DNA of 64,000 nucleotides from Pseudomonas sp. efr-133-TYG-5 (lineage in GTDB: Bacteria > Pseudomonadota > Gammaproteobacteria > Pseudomonadales > Pseudomonadaceae). Made by a program: the position numbers and the translations under genes. The notes beneath the pieces were generated by a model. The model saw nothing but the letters and a program-made list of their open reading frames with translations, ran no database searches and had not been told where the DNA came from. The stretch lies in NCBI RefSeq assembly GCF_030209175.1, contig NZ_JARVSM010000001.1, forward strand, positions 310,001 through 374,000, given 5' to 3'. Shown here piece after piece: positions 1 through 7,124 of the stretch; position 1 is the stretch's first letter; the number at the start of each line of letters is the position of its first letter.

Positions 1-116
1 CTAAGAAGACGAGGGGCGCTGCGTCAAGAAAGTGAACGATAAGCGGTCGCTAACGAACAGCTTGCGCAAGCGTTTGTTTTTCTGCACATATCTAAGCTGT
101 TGTTTGCATGGAAAAA

Positions 117-159
117 CGCTTCGCGATGGGCGCACCGAAGCGGTCGCATTACCGACCGC
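117..159. repeat. Two adjacent short hairpins beside the window edge
   Basis: Two perfect inverted repeats sit side by side: CGCTTCG / CGAAGCG (117-123 with 136-142) and GCGGTCG / CGACCGC (140-146 with 153-159, six-base loop). A 12-base palindrome GCTTGCGCAAGC lies at 60-71. They follow the stop of the minus-strand nuclease-like gene and could form a transcription-end structure, but no T-run follows. The rest of 1-228 has an open minus-strand frame without a convincing start or family resemblance, so I call no gene there. Confidence 0.35.
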
Positions 160-228
160 CGGTGGACTGACCGCGCTTTGCGGGGACTTTCCGTAGCGCA
201 GCCCGCGCTCGTTGGCTGTCAGAACTGC

Positions 229-1023
229 CTACAAATGCACCTCGACGGCCAGTGGCAGGTGATCCGACAAATGCGTCCACGGTTTGTTGCCGAGGATGCG
301 CGGATCGTGGCTGCTGGCATTGCGCAAGTAGATGCGGTCGAGCCGCAATAACGGGAAGCGCGCCGGGTAGGTCTTGGCCGGCCGGCCATGATGGCGCTCG
401 AACGCTTCGTGCAAATAGTCGCGGCGGGCGAGGGCGACATTGCCTTGCAGCTGCCAGTCGTTGAAATCGCCGGCAATGATCACCGGCGCGTCATCGGGCA
501 GTGATTCGAGCAACTGACAGAGCAGTTGCAACTGCAATTGCCGGTGGCTTTCCAGCAGGCTCAAGTGCACGCAGATCGCGTGAACTTCGGCATGCCCCGG
601 CACATCCAGCACGCAATGCAGCAGACCGCGCCGCTCCGGGCCGGTGATCGACACGTCGAGGTTGCGGTATTCACGGATCGGATATTTCGACAGTAGCGCG
701 TTGCCATGGTGGCCATCGGGATAGACGGCGTTGCGACCGTAGGCGAAGTCGCTCCACATGCTGTCGGCAAGAAATTCGTATTGCGAGGTTTGTGGCCATT
801 CGTTGTAGCGGCTCGAATGCCGCTCGTGCTCGCCGACCACTTCCTGCAGAAACACCAGGTCGGCGCAGGTGCTACGCACCGCTTCACGCAATTCCGGGAG
901 AATGAAACGCCGATTGAGCGCGGTAAACCCCTTGTGCGTATTGACGGTCAATACCCGCAGGCGATGGATGGCCGACGGGTTGACGGGCTGCGCCTCGGCC
1001 TGACGCTTGGGATCGCTGGACAC
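229..1023 (-). CDS. Endonuclease/exonuclease/phosphatase (EEP) family protein
   Basis: Predicted metal-dependent phosphodiesterase of the EEP (DNase I-like) superfamily, 264 residues, soluble, with no signal peptide. Visible superfamily motifs in order are NTHKG near the N-terminus, LQEV (metal-binding Glu), [15 protein letters not shown] (Asn/Asp catalytic pair), LDRIYL and the C-terminal SDHLPL (catalytic Asp-His). I chose GTG at 1023 because GGAG lies five bases upstream. The in-frame ATG at 1056 has no ribosome-binding site, and its first residues would include that GGAG. Proteins of this kind (YbhP-like) often precede a cardiolipin synthase gene, but no such gene follows here before the window ends. 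The substrate (nucleic acid, phosphoinositide or sphingolipid-like) cannot be told. Confidence 0.85.
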   Translation of the reverse strand: MSSDPKRQAEAQPVNPSAIHRLRVLTVNTHKGFTALNRRFILPELREAVRSTCADLVFLQEVVGEHERHSSRYNEWPQTSQYEFLADSMWSDFAYGRNAVYPDGHHGNALLSKYPIREYRNLDVSITGPERRGLLHCVLDVPGHAEVHAICVHLSLLESHRQLQLQLLCQLLESLPDDAPVIIAGDFNDWQLQGNVALARRDYLHEAFERHHGRPAKTYPARFPLLRLDRIYLRNASSHDPRILGNKPWTHLSDHLPLAVEVHL

Positions 1024-1120
1024 GTTCACTCCTCTGAATCTTGGCTTCCTGTGCATGCGACTGATGTGTGACCGGGCAGTTCACTTTCGATCGCCATCGC
1101 GCCCAGGCGGGGCCAGGGAT

Positions 1121-1879
1121 TCAGACCAGAACGATCTCGTAGGGCAGGCGCATGCGCTCGAGAATGACCTTTGGCAGCATCGGCGCGATGCCGATCGCCG
1201 GCTCGCCGGTGAGCTGGCTGGCGTAGGCGTGCGTGGCGTGGCTCTTGCGCGCGACGGTCCAGGTATCCAGGCGCAATTTGCGCGCGCGGTGCCAGGGGAA
1301 CTGCGCCTGATCGCGCTCCGGCCAGTGCCAGGCCCAGACCGGGACTTCGTGAAAGGTTGCCCCGGCCTGTTGCGCGGCCTTGGCGCTGGCGCGGCCGACC
1401 ACTTCGTGGTCTTCATTGCCGTCTTCGCACCAGGTGCTGAATACCACGTCACCGGGGCGCAGGTAACGGGCAATGAATTCGGCCAGGGCGGCCTCCTGGT
1501 CGAGTAATGCGTTGTCGGTGAAGCCGCCGCGGATCCATTTCAGGCTGTGCATCGGCAAGCCCAGGCGACGCAACGCTTCGACGCTTTCCTGAGGGCGGAA
1601 CACGCTCAGGCGTTTCTCCGACCATTGGCGCGAGCCGGGGTGGCTGGCACTGCCGTCGGTGATCGACAACAGCTGCAAGGGGTGGCCAAGGCCGGCCAGT
1701 AATTGCAGGAGGCCGCCGCAGGTCACCACTTCATCGCCGGGGTGCGGGGCAATGATCACGGCGCGAGCGCCAGCGGGTACCAGGCTGCGGGTATTGATGA
1801 CGGGGATGTTGTCGAGTTGCGCGGCACTGTTCCAGATCTGCGCCGGCAGGCTGTTTTCGCCGAGGGATAGAGGTTTCAT
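1121..1879 (-). CDS. PIG-L/LmbE-family deacetylase paralog, catalytic base replaced
   Basis: 252-residue member of the PIG-L (LmbE-like) zinc N-deacetylase family, clearly paralogous to the gene at 2741-3499 (roughly 60% identical by eye over the whole length). The family motif A-H-P-D-D-E reads PHPGDE here: the zinc ligands His and second Asp are kept, but the first Asp, the general base in characterised members such as MshB, is Gly (codon GGC, one base from GAC). The downstream DHE histidine is retained. Start at ATG 1879 aligns with the paralog's start, and the upstream in-frame ATG at 1936 lacks support. The gene may bind substrate without efficient catalysis, or may use another residue. 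It sits at the tail of the glycogen/trehalose gene train. Confidence 0.85.
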   Translation of the reverse strand: MKPLSLGENSLPAQIWNSAAQLDNIPVINTRSLVPAGARAVIIAPHPGDEVVTCGGLLQLLAGLGHPLQLLSITDGSASHPGSRQWSEKRLSVFRPQESVEALRRLGLPMHSLKWIRGGFTDNALLDQEAALAEFIARYLRPGDVVFSTWCEDGNEDHEVVGRASAKAAQQAGATFHEVPVWAWHWPERDQAQFPWHRARKLRLDTWTVARKSHATHAYASQLTGEPAIGIAPMLPKVILERMRLPYEIVLV

Positions 1880-1917
1880 GGCGTGATACGTCCTTGTCTG
1901 TTTCGCCCCCAGGTCGC

Positions 1918-2064
1918 TCACGCACAGCTCTTGCACGCGTGGTTGACCCCCATCAGGGCCGGGTGATCGCGATGCAGCGCTCCGAACCCTGGATTGCCGC
2001 GCAGCAGAGTATTGCTCAAGACACGCAATTCGTCGCGTGGCAGATCGAGCTGAACCGTTTTTTT
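1918..2064 (-). pseudogene. Possible remnant of a coding gene between the methyltransferase and PIG-L paralog
   Basis: A 48-codon minus-strand frame with coding-like composition ends in TGA at 1918-1920, 38 bases before the PIG-L paralog. Its upstream end is an in-frame TAA (2065-2067) directly abutting a run of nine A (minus strand, 2058-2066), and no start codon with ribosome-binding site is visible. The encoded peptide (beginning TVQLDLPRDELRVLSN) has amphipathic, protein-like character but no family I recognise. A deletion or homopolymer frameshift that removed most of a gene would explain this. Alternatively it is ordinary spacer that happens to be open. Confidence 0.3.
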
Positions 2065-2144
2065 TTATTCAAGCTGTGCCTGATCGCGCAGACAGGGCCA
2101 GCCAAGGCGCCGTTTCCGGCGCTATCAAGGCTCGAACGGTGAGG

Positions 2145-2744
2145 TCAGCGCAAACCTTCCAGTGCTGCCACCGATCGCGGTTCGCGGCTCCAGATTTCCA
2201 GGATGAAATCCGCTTCCTGATGCAGCACCAGGCGCGGCAGGCCCAGTACTTCGTGGATGCGGTCGTGCACCTGGCGAGCGTTGAGCGGGCAGCCCTCGAT
2301 CGGCGGACGCCAGTGACAGGCCAGCAACTGGCCGTCAGCGGTGAGGGAGTTTTCCATATGCCGGATGACGGCTGTCAGATCCGCGCTGTCGAGGTAGTAG
2401 CCGATTTCGCTAAATACGATCAGGTCGAATTTCTCCTGAGGCCAGTCCTGCGGCAGGCGACTTTGCTCAACGTGCGCGTGATCGAACAGGCTCAGCCGGG
2501 TTTGCGCCAGTTTTACCGCTGCCGCTGCGGTATCGCAGCAGAGCAAGCGGTCACAGCGCCGGGCCAGTTCGGCGCTCAGCTCGCCATTGGCACATCCCGG
2601 CTCGAAGATCGCCCGGTAGTGCGGGCGCGGCAGGGCGGCGAGGGTGATGGCGCGTTTGCGTTGTTCGTACCAGCGCTGGCGAAAGGCCCAGGGGTCATCG
2701 TTGCCGGCATACAGGCCATCGAAATAACGATCCTCGACACTCAC
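2145..2744 (-). CDS. NodS-like SAM-dependent methyltransferase
   Basis: 199-residue class I S-adenosylmethionine methyltransferase. The SAM-binding glycine motif is FEPGCANGE near residue 43, followed by an acidic motif II (LLCCD) and a motif-IV-like LIVFSEIGYYL. Layout and N-terminal YFDGLYAGNDDPW resemble the NodS family, whose founding members N-methylate the free amine of deacetylated chitooligosaccharides. The start is GTG at 2744, overlapping the TGA of the upstream PIG-L gene (GTGA). Much longer upstream readings in this frame lie inside the PIG-L gene and are artefacts. Coupling to a deacetylase suggests it methylates an amine that the deacetylase exposes; that role is inference. Confidence 0.85.
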   Translation of the reverse strand: MSVEDRYFDGLYAGNDDPWAFRQRWYEQRKRAITLAALPRPHYRAIFEPGCANGELSAELARRCDRLLCCDTAAAAVKLAQTRLSLFDHAHVEQSRLPQDWPQEKFDLIVFSEIGYYLDSADLTAVIRHMENSLTADGQLLACHWRPPIEGCPLNARQVHDRIHEVLGLPRLVLHQEADFILEIWSREPRSVAALEGLR

Positions 2745-3499
2745 AGGAACACCACTTCGAACGGTTGCAGCAGGCGCTCCAGCACATAGGGCGCCAACAC
2801 CGGCCCCAGGCCCGCCGCCGGATCGCCTTCGAGCTGGCTGGCGAACGCATGGATGGCGTGGCGCTTGCGTGCGACCTGCGCCGGCGTCAGTTCGATCTTG
2901 CGCGCGCGCTGCCACGGCACCAACGCGTCCTCGGGTGTCGCCCAGTGCCAGGTCCACACGGGCAATTCATGACAGGTGGCGCCGACGCGTCGCGCCGCTT
3001 CGGCACTCGCACGGCCACAGGCTTCGTGATCACAGTGACCGTCCTCGCTCCAAGTGGTGAAGACCACGTCGGTGGGGCGCAGATGACGTTCGATGAACGC
3101 GCTGAGTTGCGTTTCCTCGGCCGCCACCTGGGTGTCGCGGAAGCCGCCACGCAGCCATTTCAAACGGTGCATCGGCAAGCCGAGGCGGCGCAGGGCTTCG
3201 GCGGATTCCTGCGGGCGTACCACGCTCAGGCGTTCCACCGGCCAGCGCTCGGAACCGGGATGGCTGGCGCTGCCATCAGTGACCGAGATCAGCTGCAGGC
3301 TGCGTCCGGCCGCGGCCAGCAGTTGCAGCAGGCCGCCGCAGCCGAGCACTTCATCGTCCGGGTGCGGCGCGATGATGACGGCGCGCGATCCCGGGGGCAC
3401 GAGGCTGAGGATGTCGATGTTGTCCAGTTCGGCCAGATGCCGCGAGCTTTGCCATTGGTGCAGGGGCGTGCCCTGACCGACGATAGGATTGGCTTTCAT
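2741..3499 (-). CDS. PIG-L/LmbE-family zinc deacetylase
   Basis: 252-residue PIG-L family protein with an intact PHPDDE motif (His and second Asp as zinc ligands, first Asp as general base) and a downstream CDHE histidine. Characterised relatives remove acetyl groups from GlcNAc-containing substrates (PIG-L, MshB, BshB). No signal peptide. The start ATG at 3499 overlaps the stop of the upstream acyl-CoA-dehydrogenase-like gene (ATGA), and the stop overlaps the methyltransferase start (GTGA), so the three are translationally coupled. A second, altered copy lies at 1121-1879. The actual substrate is unknown. Confidence 0.88.
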   Translation of the reverse strand: MKANPIVGQGTPLHQWQSSRHLAELDNIDILSLVPPGSRAVIIAPHPDDEVLGCGGLLQLLAAAGRSLQLISVTDGSASHPGSERWPVERLSVVRPQESAEALRRLGLPMHRLKWLRGGFRDTQVAAEETQLSAFIERHLRPTDVVFTTWSEDGHCDHEACGRASAEAARRVGATCHELPVWTWHWATPEDALVPWQRARKIELTPAQVARKRHAIHAFASQLEGDPAAGLGPVLAPYVLERLLQPFEVVFL

Positions 3500-4494
3500 A
3501 ATGTCCAGGCCTCGCTGGGAGAGTCGGCCAGCCATTGGCCGAGGGCTGCCAGATCACGCTCGGCGTGGCTTTGCCGCAGGAACACCGGCAGATCGGCGCT
3601 CAGACGGGCGAAATGCCGATCCTTGCAGAACGGCCCGGCGCCGAGCGCGCGGCCGACATTGCGCAGAACCTGTTCGGCCGATTGCTCGACCACCGCACGC
3701 GCCCGGCGTGCCAGCAGCTCGGCGTTGTCCTGTGGGTGGGCGTCGATGTGCAGCGCGCTGAAGCGCAACATCGCGGCTGCCGCCTGCAATGCCGTGTCGA
3801 CCGCACCGAGATGCGCCAGTGCATGCGGCTCTGCACGTTGCGCACACTGCGCGCGCAGCGCTTCGCCAAGCTGCCGCGCCGCGCCGTACCAGCACGCGGC
3901 GATGCCGATGCCGCCCTGCCAGAAGCCCGGCCGGCCGAGGTAATCGCCGGGGTTGCCGATGGCCTGACCTTCGGCGCCGTCGAACACCACTTCGACGCTG
4001 CCGGTCGCGGCCATGCCGACGGCTTGCCAGCCCTGATCGGTAATGCTCACGCCGGGTTGATCGAGCGCCACCGCGACCAGTTGTTGCTCACCCTGGTCGT
4101 CCCACGCCGTGAGCAGGCCATGACTGAGCACGGCGGCGCCGGAACACCAGGCCTTGCGGCCGTGCAGCGTGACCATGTGCCCGGACGGCCACACCGTGAC
4201 CCGGGCGTTCGGTGGTTCGGCTGCCCACATGCCCCAAGTGCTGCCGGGTGTCGGCGAGCCGCCGAGCTGCTCGATGATCGCCAGGGCATCGGTGTGGCCC
4301 TCGTAGAGTTTGCACAACCCCAGGTCGTGCGCGCCGACGTCGGCCAGGTGCTGGAAACGTTCCAGCGTCCGTCCGCTGCCGGGCAAGGGCAGTTGATCCA
4401 GCCCGGCCTCGACCATCGCCCGCAGGCAATGGCCGAGGGCCCGGGTGTCAGGAAAGTCTGGCGCTCGTCGCGCCAGATAGCAGTGCAGGTCCAT
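3496..4494 (-). CDS. Acyl-CoA dehydrogenase-like flavoprotein, short form
   Basis: 332-residue protein resembling acyl-CoA dehydrogenases: an N-terminal helical region, a middle beta-domain (WGMWAAEPP, LHGRKAWCSGAA, VSITDQGWQAVGM) and a C-terminal helical bundle rich in Ala and Arg. It is shorter than the usual 380-390 residues, and I cannot place the catalytic Glu with confidence, so the chemistry may differ from fatty-acid beta-oxidation. ATG at 4494 follows the glgX stop by one base and its own stop overlaps the PIG-L start. Being coupled to a deacetylase and a NodS-like methyltransferase rather than to beta-oxidation genes, it probably acts on a specialised substrate (inference). Confidence 0.75.
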   Translation of the reverse strand: MDLHCYLARRAPDFPDTRALGHCLRAMVEAGLDQLPLPGSGRTLERFQHLADVGAHDLGLCKLYEGHTDALAIIEQLGGSPTPGSTWGMWAAEPPNARVTVWPSGHMVTLHGRKAWCSGAAVLSHGLLTAWDDQGEQQLVAVALDQPGVSITDQGWQAVGMAATGSVEVVFDGAEGQAIGNPGDYLGRPGFWQGGIGIAACWYGAARQLGEALRAQCAQRAEPHALAHLGAVDTALQAAAAMLRFSALHIDAHPQDNAELLARRARAVVEQSAEQVLRNVGRALGAGPFCKDRHFARLSADLPVFLRQSHAERDLAALGQWLADSPSEAWTL

Positions 4495-4495
4495 A

Positions 4496-6655
4496 TCAGT
4501 CTTCTTCGTCGCGTTGCAGTTCGAACAGCAACAGCGAGCGTCCGGTGACCGAATATTCATGGCCGAACTCGAAGCGCTCCTGGCCACGAATCGACGGCTG
4601 GTTGGTGTCGATCATGCACGTCCAGAAACTGCCTTCCGGCACTTCCGGCAAAGCGAAGTTGACGATGTCGTGATGAGCGTTGACCACCAGCAGCAAGGTG
4701 GCGTCGGCACCCTTGCGGCGAATCCCGGTTTCCTGCGCGCGCCCGTCGAGGAGCATGCCCAGGCAGCGGTTGTGCGCGTCGTGCCAGTGTTCGGTGGTCA
4801 TCTCGGTGCCATCCGGCGCCAGCCAGGTGACGTCCTTGACCCCGATGTCTTCGTTGTATTCGCCGACCAGGAACCGCCCGCGGCGCAGGATCGGATAGGC
4901 CATGCGCAGCTTGATCAGGCGCTTGACGAATTTCAGCAGGGCCTTGCCGTCCTCGCTCAGGTCCCAATTGACCCAGCCAATCTCGCTGTCCTGGCAATAC
5001 GCATTGTTGTTGCCGTCCTGGGTGCGGGCGAACTCGTCGCCGGCGACGATCATCGGCGTACCTTGGGCCAGCAGCAGGGTGGCGAAGAAGTTACGCATCT
5101 GCCGATGCCGCAGGGCGTTGATCTCCGGGTCGTCGGTCGGGCCTTCGACGCCATGGTTCCACGACAGGTTGTTGTTGCTGCCGTCCTGGTTGTTCTCGTC
5201 GTTGGCTTCGTTGTGCTTGTCGTTGTACGACACCAGATCGTTGAGGGTGAAGCCGTCGTGGGCGGTGATGAAGTTCACCGAAGAATACGGCCGCCGCCCG
5301 CGCTGATTGAACATCTCGCCGGAAGCGGTCATGCGGGCCGCGAAGTCGGCGACCTGGCCGTCGTCGCCTTTCCAGAACGCACGCACGGTGTCACGGAACT
5401 TGTCGTTCCACTCGACCCAGCCCGGCGGGAAGTTGCCGACCTGATAACCGCCGGGACCGCAGTCCCACGGTTCGGCGATCATTTTCACCTGGCGCAGCAC
5501 CGGGTCCTGGCGGCAGGCAACGAGGAAGCTGTGACGCTCATCGAAGCCGTCGTGGTAACGGCCGAGAATCGTCGCCAGGTCGAAGCGGAAACCGTCGACG
5601 TGCATCTCGCTGGCCCAGTAGCGCAACGAGTCGGTGACCATTTGCAGGACGCACGGATGGCTCAGGTCAAGCGTGTTGCCGGTGCCGGAATCGTTGATGT
5701 AGTAGCGCTTGTCATCGGGCATCAAGCGGTAGTACGAGGCGTTGTCGATGCCGCGCATGGACAGCGTCGGGCCTTGCTCGTTGCCTTCGGCGGTGTGGTT
5801 GTAGACCACGTCGAGAATCACCTCGAGATTGGCTTCGTGCAGGTGCGCGACCATCTCCTTGAATTCGGCGATCTTGCCGCTGGCCAGGTAACGCGGATCC
5901 GGGGCGAAAAAGGCGATGCTGTTGTAGCCCCAGTAGTTGGTCATGCCCTTGTGCAGCAGGTGCTGGTCGTTGACAAAGGCATGAATCGGCAGCAACTCGA
6001 CGCTGGACACGCCGAGTTTGCGGATGTGTTCGAGGACATCGTCGACCATCAGCCCGGCAAACGTACCGCGCACATTCTCCGGCACCGCCGGATGGCGCAT
6101 GCTGATACCGCGCACGTGGGTCTCATAAATGATCGTCTTGTCCCACGGCACGCTGACCCGATGGTCGTTGCCCCAGGTGTGCGCCGGGTCGATGACCTTG
6201 CATTTGGGCACGAACGGCGCGCTGTCGCGTTCATCGAAGCTGAGGTCGGCGTCCGGATGGCCGATGGTGTAGCCGAACAGCGCTTCGGACCATTTCAACT
6301 CGCCGACCAGTTGCTTGGCATACGGGTCGATCAGCAGTTTGTTGTGGTTGAAGCGGTGGCCGTTGGCTGGATCGTACGGGCCGTAGACGCGGTAGCCGTA
6401 GATCAGCCCCGGATGCGCGTCGGGCAGGTAGCCGTGATAGATCTCGTCGGTGTATTCGGGCAGCTCGATGCGTTCGAGTTCGATTTCGCCGGTATCGTCG
6501 AAAATGCACAGTTCGACCTTGGTGGCGTTGGCGGAAAACAGCGCAAAGTTCACCCCCAGACCGTCCCAGGTCGCGCCGAGCGGGAAGGGCAGGCCTTCGC
6601 GGATTCTCGATGGCTCGGCGTGAGGTGCGGGTTCGTCTTTCTTTGGTCGGGTCAT
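4496..6655 (-). CDS. glgX: Glycogen debranching enzyme GlgX
   Basis: 719-residue GH13 isoamylase-type enzyme that hydrolyses alpha-1,6 branches of (phosphorylase-limit) glycogen, releasing linear maltodextrins for MalQ and TreY. An N-terminal CBM48-like domain (GLPFPLGATWDGLGVNFALF) precedes the catalytic barrel. VDGFRFDLA carries the nucleophile Asp, MIAEPWDCG the acid/base Glu and ITAHDGFT the transition-state Asp; DVVYNHTAE is conserved region I. ATG at 6655 has AGGAG five bases upstream. The next gene begins one base after its stop, so the trehalose/glycogen train is physically joined to the deacetylase/methyltransferase genes. Confidence 0.97.
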   Translation of the reverse strand: MTRPKKDEPAPHAEPSRIREGLPFPLGATWDGLGVNFALFSANATKVELCIFDDTGEIELERIELPEYTDEIYHGYLPDAHPGLIYGYRVYGPYDPANGHRFNHNKLLIDPYAKQLVGELKWSEALFGYTIGHPDADLSFDERDSAPFVPKCKVIDPAHTWGNDHRVSVPWDKTIIYETHVRGISMRHPAVPENVRGTFAGLMVDDVLEHIRKLGVSSVELLPIHAFVNDQHLLHKGMTNYWGYNSIAFFAPDPRYLASGKIAEFKEMVAHLHEANLEVILDVVYNHTAEGNEQGPTLSMRGIDNASYYRLMPDDKRYYINDSGTGNTLDLSHPCVLQMVTDSLRYWASEMHVDGFRFDLATILGRYHDGFDERHSFLVACRQDPVLRQVKMIAEPWDCGPGGYQVGNFPPGWVEWNDKFRDTVRAFWKGDDGQVADFAARMTASGEMFNQRGRRPYSSVNFITAHDGFTLNDLVSYNDKHNEANDENNQDGSNNNLSWNHGVEGPTDDPEINALRHRQMRNFFATLLLAQGTPMIVAGDEFARTQDGNNNAYCQDSEIGWVNWDLSEDGKALLKFVKRLIKLRMAYPILRRGRFLVGEYNEDIGVKDVTWLAPDGTEMTTEHWHDAHNRCLGMLLDGRAQETGIRRKGADATLLLVVNAHHDIVNFALPEVPEGSFWTCMIDTNQPSIRGQERFEFGHEYSVTGRSLLLFELQRDEED

Positions 6656-6764
6656 GATTGCTCCTGCAAATCGGCGTGGAATGCGTGTTTTTCGAGGACG
6701 AACGCGTCCCCGGTGGCGGGCGAACCCGCCACACGGTGGTTAAAGGGCAAAGGTTGGGGAGACG

Positions 6765-7094
6765 TCAGGCCGCTGGCGGCTTACGCGGTGCGCGCGGCTT
6801 TTTCTCGGCGGCTTTTTCGCCCGGGGGGATCACTTTCGCCGCGCTGGCCGGCTTGGCTTTCACTGCGGGCTTGGCCTTGGCATCGCTTGCCTTGGTGTCC
6901 ACAGGTTTGGCGGTGGACGTCTTGCCCGCGGTTTTACTGCCGGCAGCCTTGGGTGACTTTTTCGGCGCCAGGGCTTCGGCCTCGGCCAGCTTGCGCGCCA
7001 TCTCCCAGTGGCGAGCCTCATGCCCCTCGGGTTTACCTTCGGACTCCCAGATCTGATAGGCGAATTCGCGGATGCGTTTATCGTCGGTACTCAT
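6765..7094 (-). CDS. DUF2934 protein with lysine/alanine-rich tail
   Basis: 109 residues. The first ~40 form a DUF2934 domain (RIREFAYQIWESEGKPEGHE..HWEMA), found in many bacteria beside glycogen and trehalose genes. The remaining ~65 residues are a low-complexity Lys/Ala/Pro tail resembling a histone H1-like disordered region. No signal peptide or membrane segment. Start ATG 7094 has GGAG spaced eight bases upstream. It lies between treY and glgX in the same orientation, with 30- and 109-base gaps. Function is not established; a role in stress physiology with trehalose is suggested only by context. Confidence 0.85.
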   Translation of the reverse strand: MSTDDKRIREFAYQIWESEGKPEGHEARHWEMARKLAEAEALAPKKSPKAAGSKTAGKTSTAKPVDTKASDAKAKPAVKAKPASAAKVIPPGEKAAEKKPRAPRKPPAA

Positions 7095-7124
7095 CGCAAT
7101 GCTCCTGAACTGAATTCAATGCTC

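Noticed and set aside
1..228. 76-codon minus-strand open stretch ending in TAG at position 1
   Set aside because: It runs in frame from the stop of the EEP gene but has no supported start, no ribosome-binding site and no recognisable protein.
4514..7108. 864-codon plus-strand open frame over glgX and the DUF2934 gene
   Set aside because: Mirror frame of glgX; repetitive Val/His/Arg composition typical of antisense translation.
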